A stretch of DNA of 64,000 nt from Enterobacter sp. kpr-6 (GTDB lineage Bacteria; Pseudomonadota; Gammaproteobacteria; Enterobacterales; Enterobacteriaceae): the NCBI RefSeq assembly GCF_900116015.1, contig NZ_FOYH01000002.1:732365-796364 (forward strand), read 5' to 3'. Shown here in pieces: positions 28,489 through 42,223 of this stretch. The notes below the pieces were generated by a model. It worked only from the letters and a program-made list of their open reading frames with translations. It was not told the DNA's origin and did not search any database. Both the position numbers and the translations under genes were made by a program. Each line of letters starts with the position of its first letter. Positions within the stretch are counted from its first letter, which is position 1.

Positions 28489-29112
28489 TTAATTACGATG
28501 GGTCAAAATTGAGTCAACCAGACCGTACTCCACCGCCTCAGCAGCAGAGAGGAAACGGTCACGCTCGGTATCGCGTTCAATTTGTTCTAAAGATTGACCC
28601 GTATGGTGCGCCATAAGTTCATTCATGCGCCCTTTCACTTTCAGGATTTCACGCGCGTGAATTTCGATATCCGTCGCCTGGCCCTGATAGCCACCCAACG
28701 GCTGGTGAATCATAACGCGCGAGTTCGGCAAGCAGAAACGCTTACCTTTAGCGCCAGCGGTCAACAGGAATGCGCCCATTGAGCACGCCTGCCCCATACA
28801 AATGGTGCTGACGTCAGGTTTGATAAACTGCATGGTGTCGTAAATGGACATCCCGGCAGTGATCACGCCGCCTGGCGAGTTAATATACAGGTAAATGTCT
28901 TTTTCCGGGTTTTCCGCTTCCAGAAACAGCATCTGCGCCACGATCAGGTTTGCCATGTGGTCTTCGACCTGACCGGTCATGAAAATGACGCGTTCCTTGA
29001 GAAGACGGGAATAGATATCAAATGAGCGCTCACCACGTGAGGTCTGTTCAATAACCATTGGCACCAGGGCCATATGGGGTGCAAAGTTATCTCGTTCGCC
29101 GCTGTATGACAT
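28489..29112 (-). CDS. clpP: ClpP protease subunit
   Basis: ClpP is the tetradecameric serine peptidase chamber of ClpXP and ClpAP. The 207-residue precursor matches E. coli, including the 14-residue propeptide [14 protein letters not shown] cleaved before ALVPM. The catalytic triad appears as Ser in [11 protein letters not shown], His in MIHQPLGG and Asp in ERDRFLSA (Ser111, His136, Asp185 in precursor numbering). Upstream lies a sigma-32-like promoter; downstream lies clpX. Confidence 0.98.
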   Translation of the reverse strand: MSYSGERDNFAPHMALVPMVIEQTSRGERSFDIYSRLLKERVIFMTGQVEDHMANLIVAQMLFLEAENPEKDIYLYINSPGGVITAGMSIYDTMQFIKPDVSTICMGQACSMGAFLLTAGAKGKRFCLPNSRVMIHQPLGGYQGQATDIEIHAREILKVKGRMNELMAHHTGQSLEQIERDTERDRFLSAAEAVEYGLVDSILTHRN

Positions 29113-29233
29113 GTCCGTCTCCTGGATAAAAATTAAAAAACCTGCTGTACCGATTCTACTTTAGTATGACTGGTCTGACTACGACCACCAGGACTGAAGA
29201 TCAGTAAGGGGCATTTCTGTTAGTTACCCCCAG

Positions 29234-29262
29234 TAATGGGGATGGCTTCGCCTTATTTCAAG
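29234..29262 (-). promoter_or_regulatory. Heat-shock (sigma-32) promoter of clpP-clpX
   Basis: On the minus strand CTTGAAAT (29255-29262) and CCCCATTA (29234-29241) are 13 bp apart, a close match to the sigma-32 consensus. It lies about 120 bp before the clpP start codon in a 286-bp gap that otherwise contains only the tig terminator. Confidence 0.85.
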
Positions 29263-29334
29263 CATAACAACCTTTTGGCTTAACGCTAACACTGAAACGC
29301 GCTTTTAGCACTCTTCTGATAGCGACAAGGCCAT

Positions 29335-29367
29335 AAAAAAAGCCCGCCACCGAAAGGTGACGGGCTT
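29335..29367 (-). terminator. tig terminator
   Basis: On the minus strand AGCCCGTCACC-TTTC-GGTGGCGGGCT is followed by TTTTTT. It lies 32 bp after the tig stop. Confidence 0.9.
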
Positions 29368-29398
29368 GACGGTTACGCTTGATACGTAGAAGTGAAAC

Positions 29399-31031
<1,633 letters not shown>

Positions 31032-31349
31032 TTATGCGATGGTGCCTGCACCCCGGCACGGCGGTGAAGCAAAAATCGTGTCCTGCAGCCCTTCCCATTC
31101 TTTAATGGTATAGGTATGCAGCGCCAGCGCGTGCACCGTGGTTGAGAGTTCGTTGGTTAAAGTACTGTAAATCATACGATGACGATTCAAAAAACGTTCG
31201 CCAGCGAAGCGATCGCTTACCAGTACGACTTTAAAATGGCTTTCTGACCCAGCGGGAACATTGTGACGATAACTTTCATCGGTCACTTCGAGAAACACGG
31301 GTTCAAACGCTGCCCTTAATTTTGATTCGATTTGATCGCGCATCATCAT
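31032..31349 (-). CDS. bolA: Morphology and stress regulator BolA
   Basis: BolA is a small class II KH-fold protein that binds DNA and, with the monothiol glutaredoxin Grx4, iron-sulfur clusters; it affects cell shape under stress. The 105 residues match E. coli. The conserved BolA core contains [19 protein letters not shown]-type residues ([14 protein letters not shown]) and HALALHTYT, with Cys in SPPCRGAG near the end. An ATG at 31349 has AGGAAGAATTTC before it; the next two codons are also ATG. It is divergent from yajG. Confidence 0.96.
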   Translation of the reverse strand: MMMRDQIESKLRAAFEPVFLEVTDESYRHNVPAGSESHFKVVLVSDRFAGERFLNRHRMIYSTLTNELSTTVHALALHTYTIKEWEGLQDTIFASPPCRGAGTIA

Positions 31350-31655
31350 GAAATTCTTCCTCCGACAACGTTCAGGGCTGCCCCATCCCTTTAAATGTTA
31401 GCCGCTTTTACCGTCTCCATAACACGAAGACAACAAATATTTAGCTTTCGTCTCTCTTTCTCATTCAAAGGTGTGAACCTCACACGCATACTGATCACGC
31501 AACAACGGCAAACGCGACAAAATAAGGATCATGCGCGCAAAAAAAAGACAAGGCGATGAATTTACATGCATTGCCGGGTTGTACGGGCCAATGGCAATGT
31601 TATGATGGCGAGAATTATTCTCTATATCCGCTTAAGATCTTTTGAGAGCCTCCAC
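31350..31655. promoter_or_regulatory. bolA/yajG divergent promoter region
   Basis: The 306-bp intergenic region contains no gene. A perfect palindrome GTGTGA-ACC-TCACAC lies at 31471-31485, roughly midway between the two start codons; its arms resemble CRP half-sites but the 3-bp spacer is too short for a standard CRP site. On the minus strand AGCGGCTAACA near 31396-31406 loosely resembles a gearbox -10. The bolA promoter of E. coli is of that type, but the match here is weak. Confidence 0.45.
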
Positions 31656-32234
31656 ATGTTAAAAAAACTGTTTTTCCCGCTGGTAGCCCTGTTTATGCTG
31701 GCAGGTTGTGCCACACCGCCGACAACTATTGATGTATCTCCGCAAATGACTTTACCGCAGCAGGATCCGAGCCTGATGGGTGTCACCGTAAGCATTAACG
31801 GTGCCGATCAGCGTCAGGATCAGGCGCTGGCAAAAGTGACCCGTGACAACCAGCTCGTGACGCTGACCGCCTCCCGCGATCTGCGTTTCCTTCTGCAAGA
31901 AGTACTGGAAAAACAGATGACCGCACGCGGTTACATGGTTGGCCCGAACGGTGTGGTTAACCTGCAAATCATCGTTAATCAACTGTACGCGGACGTGTCC
32001 CAGGGCAACGTGCGCTACAACATTGCCACCAAAGCCGATATCGCTATCATCGCCACCGCTGCAAACGGTAACAAGATGACCAAAAACTATCGCGCAAGCT
32101 ACTCCGTTGAAGGCGCATTACAGGCGTCCAACAAAAATATCGCTAACGCAGTTAACAGCGTGTTGACCGATACCATCGCGGATATGTCTCAGGACGTCAG
32201 TATTCACGAATTTATCAAGCAAAACGCGCGTTAA
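31656..32234 (+). CDS. yajG: YajG lipoprotein
   Basis: The 192-residue precursor starts MLKKLFFPLVALFMLAGC, a lipoprotein signal with lipobox LAGC and lipid-bearing Cys18. The mature protein is a YajG-family domain (about 25-190, PQQDPSLMGVTVSINGADQR). Its function is unknown. The E. coli protein has the same length. The ATG at 31656 is chosen because the signal peptide starts there; a frame open 30 codons upstream is unlikely. It precedes ampG by 41 bp in an apparent operon. Confidence 0.95.
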   Translation: MLKKLFFPLVALFMLAGCATPPTTIDVSPQMTLPQQDPSLMGVTVSINGADQRQDQALAKVTRDNQLVTLTASRDLRFLLQEVLEKQMTARGYMVGPNGVVNLQIIVNQLYADVSQGNVRYNIATKADIAIIATAANGNKMTKNYRASYSVEGALQASNKNIANAVNSVLTDTIADMSQDVSIHEFIKQNAR

Positions 32235-32243
32235 TGCCTGTCT

Positions 32244-32267
32244 GCTGGCCCGTTTAACCGGGCCAGC
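32244..32267 (+). terminator. Hairpin between yajG and ampG
   Basis: Perfect 9-bp arms GCTGGCCCG / CGGGCCAGC enclose a 6-base loop, 9 bp after the yajG stop and 8 bp before the ampG ATG. There is no U run, so it may be an RNA-stability element or a translation-modulating hairpin rather than a terminator. Confidence 0.5.
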
Positions 32268-32275
32268 GCACTATC

Positions 32276-33751
32276 ATGTCAAACCACTACCTGCGCATTT
32301 TTCAGCAACCTAAATCGGCTATCCTGCTGATTCTGGGTTTCGCCTCCGGTTTACCTCTGGCACTCACCTCCGGCACGCTTCAGGCGTGGATGACCGTTGA
32401 AAACATCGATCTGAAAACCATCGGCTTCTTTTCGCTGGTCGGTCAGGCGTATGTTTTTAAGTTTTTATGGTCGCCGGTGATGGACCGCTACACCCCGCCG
32501 TTTTTAGGTCGTCGCCGCGGCTGGCTGCTGGCTACCCAGTGCTTATTGCTGCTCGCCATTGCCGGTATGGGCTTTCTGGAGCCGGGGAGTCAGTTACGCT
32601 GGATGGCGGCGCTGGCGGTGGTGATCGCCTTCTGTTCGGCCTCGCAGGATATTGTCTTCGACGCCTGGAAAACCGATGTGCTGTCTGCCGAAGAGCGCGG
32701 TGCGGGCGCAGCGATCAGTGTTCTCGGCTATCGCCTGGGGATGCTGGTATCCGGCGGGCTGGCGCTGTGGCTGGCCGACCGGTGGCTGGGCTGGCAGGGC
32801 ATGTACTGGCTGATGGCGGCGTTTCTTATCCCCTGTATTATCGCCACTCTGCTGGCACCTGAACCGACCGATGCGATCCCGGTGCCGAAGTCGCTTGAAC
32901 AGGCGGTCGCCGCCCCCCTGCGCGATTTCTTTGGGCGCAATAATGCCTGGCTTATCCTGCTGCTCATCGTCCTTTATAAGCTCGGTGATGCCTTTGCCAT
33001 GACGCTGACCACCACCTTCCTGATCCGTGGCGTAGGTTTTGACGCTGGCGATGTCGGCGTGGTGAATAAATCGCTGGGGCTTATCGCCACTATTATTGGC
33101 GCGCTGTATGGCGGCGTGCTGATGCAGCGCCTGACGCTGTTTCGCGCCCTGCTGATTTTCGGCGTGCTGCAGGCTGTTTCCAACGCCGGTTACTGGTGGC
33201 TGTCGGTAACGGATAAAAGCATCTACAGCATGGCGGCGGCGGTCTTTTTCGAGAACCTGTGCGGCGGGATGGGCACGGCGGCGTTCGTCGCCCTGCTGAT
33301 GACGCTGTGTAATAAATCTTTTTCTGCCACCCAGTTTGCGCTGCTCTCCGCCCTCTCCGCCGTCGGACGTGTTTACGTCGGGCCGCTGGCAGGCTGGTTT
33401 GTGGAAACCTGGGGCTGGTCAACCTTCTATCTTTTCTCGGTGTTTGCCGGACTTCCCGGCCTGGTGTTGTTACTGGTCTGCAAACAGACGCTGGAATTTA
33501 CTCAGCAGACCGATCGCTTTATCCCACGTACCGAGTTTGCCCCGGCGTACCGGCTGGCCCTGCGCGTGCTGGCGGTGGGCTGCGCGTTGATCGCCGCATG
33601 GCTGGTGATTCTGATCCTGAATGCCACCGGCCTCACCGCCTGGGCTTTCGGCCTGCAACTACTGGAATGGGGCGCACTACTTGCGCTTGTCGGCATTGTT
33701 TATGGCGGTGTGCTTGATTACCTGGCACTGCGAAAAACCCGCCTGGTGTAG
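32276..33751 (+). CDS. ampG: Muropeptide permease AmpG
   Basis: AmpG is an inner-membrane major facilitator permease that imports GlcNAc-anhydromuropeptides for cell-wall recycling. In species with inducible ampC it supplies the signal for beta-lactamase induction. The 491 residues match E. coli, with about fourteen hydrophobic segments and the family N terminus FQQPKSAILLILGFASGLPLALTSGTLQAW. Asp/Arg-rich motifs in the loops (PVMDRYTPPFLGRRRGW) are MFS-like. It is probably co-transcribed with yajG. Whether this strain has ampC cannot be told from the window. Confidence 0.96.
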   Translation: MSNHYLRIFQQPKSAILLILGFASGLPLALTSGTLQAWMTVENIDLKTIGFFSLVGQAYVFKFLWSPVMDRYTPPFLGRRRGWLLATQCLLLLAIAGMGFLEPGSQLRWMAALAVVIAFCSASQDIVFDAWKTDVLSAEERGAGAAISVLGYRLGMLVSGGLALWLADRWLGWQGMYWLMAAFLIPCIIATLLAPEPTDAIPVPKSLEQAVAAPLRDFFGRNNAWLILLLIVLYKLGDAFAMTLTTTFLIRGVGFDAGDVGVVNKSLGLIATIIGALYGGVLMQRLTLFRALLIFGVLQAVSNAGYWWLSVTDKSIYSMAAAVFFENLCGGMGTAAFVALLMTLCNKSFSATQFALLSALSAVGRVYVGPLAGWFVETWGWSTFYLFSVFAGLPGLVLLLVCKQTLEFTQQTDRFIPRTEFAPAYRLALRVLAVGCALIAAWLVILILNATGLTAWAFGLQLLEWGALLALVGIVYGGVLDYLALRKTRLV

Positions 33752-33765
33752 GCGGGTGAATGTTT

Positions 33766-35088
33766 TTACTCAACGTAGTACGCCATCTGAATTAACAGCG
33801 CCATCAGGATCGGGGTGAAAAAGAGGCCGAAAAATTTCACCACCATGTTTTGCTCACGAATAAGCCGGATTGGCAGCATAAAGACGTTGCGCACCACATT
33901 ACCCGGCCTGACCAGCCAGTTGTGGCCCTGCACCTTCATCGTCCAGTAAAGCGGATACGCCAGAATCGCGATCGCCATGCACACCCGCGCCGGGCCTTTT
34001 TCGATGGGCTGCACATGGTGCGCCAGACTTAACAGATGCCAGATGGGCACGGCGATAATGGCCCACGCCAGCGGCCATAAACCTGCCAGGGCGAATTTCG
34101 CCATTTTCCCCCCGTCGTCAGCCCGTTCGACTAAACGTGGATAAACACAGAGATAAAAAGCGATTACCGCGACCAACAGCAACGACTGCGCCGCCATGGT
34201 GAGCGACTCCTGCCCCGCAATCCAGGCGGAATATCCCCAGAACCAGAGCCCAATCAGCAACGTCCAGCTCAGCGCCCATGTCTGACCGAAGGCGGCGTTA
34301 ACCAGCGCCGGATTCACGCGGTCCAAAAGCTGCGGATAGCGCCAGCGCAGGGTGATCACTTCATTTTTTAGCGTCATCAGCAAGTCGGGCACCAGTCGTG
34401 TCCACCAGGGTAGCGCCGCATCGTTACCGCTTAACAGCCGCCATTTCAGTTGCGCATAGCGGCCTTCCTGCCCCTGCAAAGCGAGCGTCTGCCAGTAATG
34501 CTCTGCAAAAGTGGTATCAATCTGCGCTTCCAGCGCATCAATAATCCACGCCGGTAACTGCGGAGTGTGGATGGAATCCAGCTCCCAGTTCATCAGCGCC
34601 GAGACGTTGTTTACCAGACTGCGTCCAAGGCCAGGCTGCTCGCTGAGCGCTTCCGCCAGCGCCACGCTATAAATGCGCCGGGCCTCAAGCGCGTCCGGTA
34701 GCTCATGATCCAGATAGCGCTCAATCGCCTTAAGCGCCACCACTTCATTTTCCATCAGCGCCTGGGCGTGAGCGTACGCATCGTGACGCAGGCCGTCATA
34801 GTTCCAGAGCGGTTCATTTAACACGGCATCAGGCTGCAAGCCCTCCGGCTCGCGGAATGGCTGCGCGACGTCTGTTTCCGGCACGTAAGAAAACGTCACG
34901 CTCACCTCGTGAGGCGTCTCTTCTTCAGCGTGGTATGCGGCATAGCGGCGGGCTTCATCGAAGGCCTCCCGCAGTTGCTGATAGCCCTGCGGATCTTTAT
35001 CCGGGCGATGAAGTTTCAACTCACGGGCGTAAGCCTTACGGATCGCGCCCTCGTCCGTCGTCGGTTCAATACCAAGGATTTCCCACAT
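33766..35088 (-). CDS. Membrane-anchored J-domain protein, HscC partner
   Basis: The 440-residue protein begins with a J domain (about 1-55, MWEILGIEPTTDEGAIRKAYA). The HPD tripeptide is altered: helix II ends in H27-R28-P29-D30 (LKLHRPDKDP), as in the divergent DjlB/DjlC-type proteins that work with HscC. A long hydrophilic middle (60-260) is followed by about five membrane segments (for example WALSWTLLIGLWFWGYSAW near 265-285 and a hydrophobic C terminus). It starts 11 bp after the Hsp70 gene, so the two form an operon. It should recruit the Hsp70 to the inner membrane. E. coli K-12 has no gene here. Confidence 0.85.
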   Translation of the reverse strand: MWEILGIEPTTDEGAIRKAYARELKLHRPDKDPQGYQQLREAFDEARRYAAYHAEEETPHEVSVTFSYVPETDVAQPFREPEGLQPDAVLNEPLWNYDGLRHDAYAHAQALMENEVVALKAIERYLDHELPDALEARRIYSVALAEALSEQPGLGRSLVNNVSALMNWELDSIHTPQLPAWIIDALEAQIDTTFAEHYWQTLALQGQEGRYAQLKWRLLSGNDAALPWWTRLVPDLLMTLKNEVITLRWRYPQLLDRVNPALVNAAFGQTWALSWTLLIGLWFWGYSAWIAGQESLTMAAQSLLLVAVIAFYLCVYPRLVERADDGGKMAKFALAGLWPLAWAIIAVPIWHLLSLAHHVQPIEKGPARVCMAIAILAYPLYWTMKVQGHNWLVRPGNVVRNVFMLPIRLIREQNMVVKFFGLFFTPILMALLIQMAYYVE

Positions 35089-35099
35089 CGTGTTATCCC

Positions 35100-36800
35100 T
35101 TACATCCCATCGTCAAACTGGTTGAGTAGCTGGCTTAGCCCATCGCGCGCAGCGGCAATCTGGCGCAGATCCTGCGACTCCAGCGCGCGCTCGAACTGGC
35201 TGACGTAGTGATCGATAAGCTGACGCCGTTCGCCGAGGGTTTGCTCGTAACGTGCGGAGGCCTGTGCCAGCAGCAGACGGTTCGCAGGCACATCGCGCGG
35301 GTGCTGCTTCAGTTCATTTAGCTGGGAAAGGCGCACGGCGATCTCCTCTTCACTCAGCGAACCGGGCGCTTTTTCGATAATCAGCGTCGAGGCCGTATTC
35401 TCACCCTGAATTTTGCACTCCACTTCGAGAATGCCGTCGAGGGTATAGGTGAAACGCACGTCGAGATTCACCTCTCCGGCCTTGCGTGGCGGGATATCAA
35501 TTTTGATGCTGTCGAGCAGTAAGTTATCGCTCACCCGGCGGGCTTCGCCCTGAAACACCGAGATATCAAGCTGACGCTGGTTGTCTTGCAGGGTGCTGAC
35601 GGTGCGCACCACACTCACCGGCACAAAGGCGTTACGCTCAATAAGCGGTAAGAAATACCCCTCATCGATGCGATTACCGTCGCGCCGGGCCACTTCCACA
35701 CCCAGCGAATAGGGCATCACGTCCGTCAGCACAATGTCTTCCAGCGCGTGATCGTCAGCAATCAGCCCGGCCTGCACGCCCGCGCCCAGCGCCACGACTT
35801 CATCGGGATTCAGTTCATTACGGGGAAAACGGCTGAACATGCGGGTCGCCAGTTGGCGCACGATGGGCATCCGCGTCGCGCCGCCCACCAGAATCACGTG
35901 ATCGAGCAATCCTACATCAAACTGCGCATCCTGAAGCGCCTGCACCACCGGCTTTTTCAGCCGGGATAACAGACCGGCGGCAAGCTCACCAAAAGTCTCT
36001 TCGTTCAGTTCCCAGTGAAGCTCCTCGCCCTGGTGCATCATCTGCGCACGGGCCACATCCTGCTGGCTTAACTGATGTTTCAGCGCCTCGGCAAGCTGGG
36101 TTAAACGCGCCTGCTGTTCGGGAGGGCTGTCGCTCAGAACCGGGTGAATGCTGAGCATCCATTGACGCAGTGCATGGGTAAAATCATCGCCGCCGAGCCA
36201 GGCGTCACCGCTGCTGGCCCGCACTTCGATCACGCCTTCGAACATATCGACAATCGACACGTCAAAGGTGCCGCCGCCCAGATCGAAAATCAGGAATTTT
36301 TGCTCGCGGTTATCCGCGAGGCCATAAGCCAGCGCCGCCGCAGTCGGCTCGTTAAGCAGGCGTTCAACCTGTAAACCCGCCAGCTGACCAGCCGCTTTCA
36401 CCGCTTTACGCTGCACATCGTTGAAATAAGCCGGGACGGTGATCACCGCGCGGGTGACCTCATGACCAAACGCCACTTCCGCATCGGCTTTCAGTTTACG
36501 CAGCACCAGCGCGGAAAGTTCTTCGGCGCGAAAGCGGCGGGTGCCGAGCGTCCAGGTTTTGTCGGTGCCCATGTAACGCTTAAAGCTGGCCACCGTCAGA
36601 TGCGGATGACTGACCAGTCGCGCTTTAGCCGCCGCGCCGACCAGAATATGCCCGTCATCGTCCAGACCCACGACTGACGGGGTCAGTCTTTCACCTTCAG
36701 CGCCAGCGATAAGCTGCGATTCGCCATCATGAAACCAGGCCAGCGCGCTGTTAGAAGTTCCTAAATCTATACCAATAAGAGGGGTAATATTTCCTGTCAT
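35100..36800 (-). CDS. hscC: Hsp70-family chaperone, HscC-like
   Basis: The 566-residue protein has the Hsp70 ATPase domain (about 1-375) with phosphate-1 GIDLGTSNSALAWF, phosphate-2 FDLGGGTFDVSIVD and the adenosine motif GGATRMPIVRQL, then a short substrate-binding domain (about 385-500) with a reduced lid. This length is typical of HscC (556 in E. coli) and shorter than DnaK (638). Lacking the long DnaK lid, it is expected to be a specialised chaperone. It is followed by its J protein. In E. coli hscC is at another locus, so the genomic position is different here. Confidence 0.88.
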   Translation of the reverse strand: MTGNITPLIGIDLGTSNSALAWFHDGESQLIAGAEGERLTPSVVGLDDDGHILVGAAAKARLVSHPHLTVASFKRYMGTDKTWTLGTRRFRAEELSALVLRKLKADAEVAFGHEVTRAVITVPAYFNDVQRKAVKAAGQLAGLQVERLLNEPTAAALAYGLADNREQKFLIFDLGGGTFDVSIVDMFEGVIEVRASSGDAWLGGDDFTHALRQWMLSIHPVLSDSPPEQQARLTQLAEALKHQLSQQDVARAQMMHQGEELHWELNEETFGELAAGLLSRLKKPVVQALQDAQFDVGLLDHVILVGGATRMPIVRQLATRMFSRFPRNELNPDEVVALGAGVQAGLIADDHALEDIVLTDVMPYSLGVEVARRDGNRIDEGYFLPLIERNAFVPVSVVRTVSTLQDNQRQLDISVFQGEARRVSDNLLLDSIKIDIPPRKAGEVNLDVRFTYTLDGILEVECKIQGENTASTLIIEKAPGSLSEEEIAVRLSQLNELKQHPRDVPANRLLLAQASARYEQTLGERRQLIDHYVSQFERALESQDLRQIAAARDGLSQLLNQFDDGM

Positions 36801-37329
36801 AACCTAATCATTCCATCGTTTGGGTAAACTGCTCAGTGTCATTTGCGACTGAATTATCAAACCGTTAAGGGTAAAAAAACAGCAATGTAATTACTCACAG
36901 TGATTATTTTGCTGAAATAATAAGCACGCTGTTCTATTTCTTATTCATCGCATCAATCTTAATTTTCTTTAATTATTTTGTGCGGTATAAATTACTGACT
37001 ACTCTTAAACGATTCAGCACAGTTATCAATTATTTATTTCCGGTAATGTTCAATAATTGCTGAATTAATGTTAATCAAATGTTTTATTGCTGAATGGTTA
37101 TACCAATTAACCACCTCTATTTTCTGAATTGTGGTTTTTTGTTCTAACCCAGGCTTTACTTAGGCGATCGCGAATTTTTACAGATTGTTGCATTCTGTGT
37201 GACATGTTCGGCAGAACCCGGCAACAGCCCGCTGACAATGCGCCGTTCATGTTTACAGTAATGTAACCTTCCCGTAAAATGCCCGCACACTTTAAACGCC
37301 ACCTGATCCCGTGGAATTGAGGTCGTTAA
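36801..37329 (+). promoter_or_regulatory. cyo regulatory region
   Basis: This 529-bp divergent gap lies between hscC and cyoA. It is AT-rich (especially 36850-37140) with no credible gene. A promoter candidate is given separately. ArcA, Fnr and Fur are known to regulate cyo in E. coli; I could not place their sites confidently by eye. Confidence 0.55.
37252..37280 (+). promoter_or_regulatory. Sigma-70 promoter candidate of cyoABCDE
   Basis: -35 TTTACA (37252-37257) and -10 TAAAAT (37275-37280) are spaced by exactly 17 bp, about 50 bp before the cyoA ATG at 37330. Confidence 0.65.
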
Positions 37330-40892
<3,563 letters not shown>

Positions 40893-40893
<1 letters not shown>

Positions 40894-41222
40894 TGAGTCA
40901 TTCAACCGATCATAACGGCGCTTCTCACGGTAGCGTAAAAACGTACATGACAGGATTTATCCTGTCGATCATCCTGACGGTGATTCCGTTCTGGATGGTG
41001 ATGAACGGCTCGGCTTCCCATGCCACGCTGCTTGGCGTTGTGCTGGTGATGGCGGTCGTACAGATTCTGGTTCACCTGGTGTGCTTCCTGCACATGAACA
41101 CCTCTTCTGAAGAGCGCTGGAACCTGGTGGCCTTTATCTTTACGGTGCTGATTATTGCCATTCTGGTTGTCGGTTCAATCTGGATTATGTGGAACCTGAA
41201 CTACAACATGATGGTTCACTAA
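40893..41222 (+). CDS. cyoD: Cytochrome bo3 oxidase subunit IV
   Basis: CyoD is a 109-residue protein with three membrane helices ([38 protein letters not shown] and [20 protein letters not shown]). It assists assembly of the oxidase. The ATG at 40893 overlaps the cyoC stop as TAATG. The longer frame upstream belongs to the cyoC region and is rejected. Confidence 0.97.
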
Positions 41223-41233
41223 GAGCGGCGAGT

Positions 41234-42121
41234 ATGATTAAGCAATACCTGCAAGTAACGAAACCAGGCATCATTTTCGGTAATCTGATCTCCGTGATCG
41301 GGGGGTTCCTGCTGGCCTCTAAGGGCAGCATCGACTATCCCCTGTTCGTCTGTACGCTGATTGGCGTGTCGCTGGTGGTGGCATCGGGTTGTGTATTTAA
41401 CAACTTCATCGACCGCGATATTGACCGCAAAATGGAGCGTACGAAGAACCGGGTACTGGTCAAGGGCCTGATTTCGCCGAAAATGTCGCTGGTGTACGCC
41501 ACCTTGTTGGGTATTGCTGGCTTTATGCTGCTGTGGTTTGGGGCTAACCCGCTGGCGTGCTGGCTGGGGGTGATGGGCTTTGTGGTTTATGTTGGCATTT
41601 ACAGCCTGTACATGAAACGCCACTCGGTCTATGGCACCCTGATTGGCTCCCTGTCGGGTGCCGCACCGCCGGTGATTGGCTACTGCGCGGTAACCGGTAA
41701 TTTCGACAGCGGTGCGCTCATCCTGCTGGCTATTTTTAGCCTGTGGCAGATGCCGCACTCCTACGCCATCGCGATTTTCCGCTTTAAAGATTATCAGGCG
41801 GCGAACATCCCGGTCCTGCCGGTGGTGAAAGGCATTTCAGTGGCGAAAAACCACATCACGCTCTACATCATCGCGTTTGCGGTGGCGACGCTGATGCTGA
41901 CGCTTGGCGGTTACGCCGGGTACAAGTATCTGATCGTTGCCGCGGCCGTGAGCGTCTGGTGGCTGGGTATGGCGCTGCGGGGCTACAAAGTCGAAGATGA
42001 TAAAATCTGGGCGCGCAAGCTGTTCGGTTTTTCCATCATCGCGATCACCGCCCTCTCCGTCATGATGTCGGTCGATTTTATGGTGCCCGATTCGCACAGT
42101 CTGCTGACTTACGTCTGGTAA
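41234..42121 (+). CDS. cyoE: Protoheme IX farnesyltransferase
   Basis: CyoE is a polytopic UbiA-family enzyme that attaches a farnesyl group to heme b to make heme o for the oxidase. From ATG 41234 there are 295 residues. The prenyl-diphosphate and magnesium site is [18 protein letters not shown] (first Asp-rich motif) and the second is about 180-200. ATG follows AAGAGCGGCGAGT, 11 bp after cyoD. E. coli CyoE has 296 residues. Confidence 0.97.
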   Translation: MIKQYLQVTKPGIIFGNLISVIGGFLLASKGSIDYPLFVCTLIGVSLVVASGCVFNNFIDRDIDRKMERTKNRVLVKGLISPKMSLVYATLLGIAGFMLLWFGANPLACWLGVMGFVVYVGIYSLYMKRHSVYGTLIGSLSGAAPPVIGYCAVTGNFDSGALILLAIFSLWQMPHSYAIAIFRFKDYQAANIPVLPVVKGISVAKNHITLYIIAFAVATLMLTLGGYAGYKYLIVAAAVSVWWLGMALRGYKVEDDKIWARKLFGFSIIAITALSVMMSVDFMVPDSHSLLTYVW

Positions 42122-42136
42122 GCCAGCCACGCTTTA

Positions 42137-42161
42137 AAGGGGTGCTTCGGCACCCTTTTTT
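42137..42161 (+). terminator. cyo operon terminator
   Basis: Stem AAGGGGTGC / GCACCCTT with a TTCG tetraloop followed by TTTTTATTT. Confidence 0.92.
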
Positions 42162-42223
42162 ATTTGGTTCACCCCGCCCTGCCCCCGCACTATACTATGC
42201 CCGGCTTTCAGACAGAGGTACCA

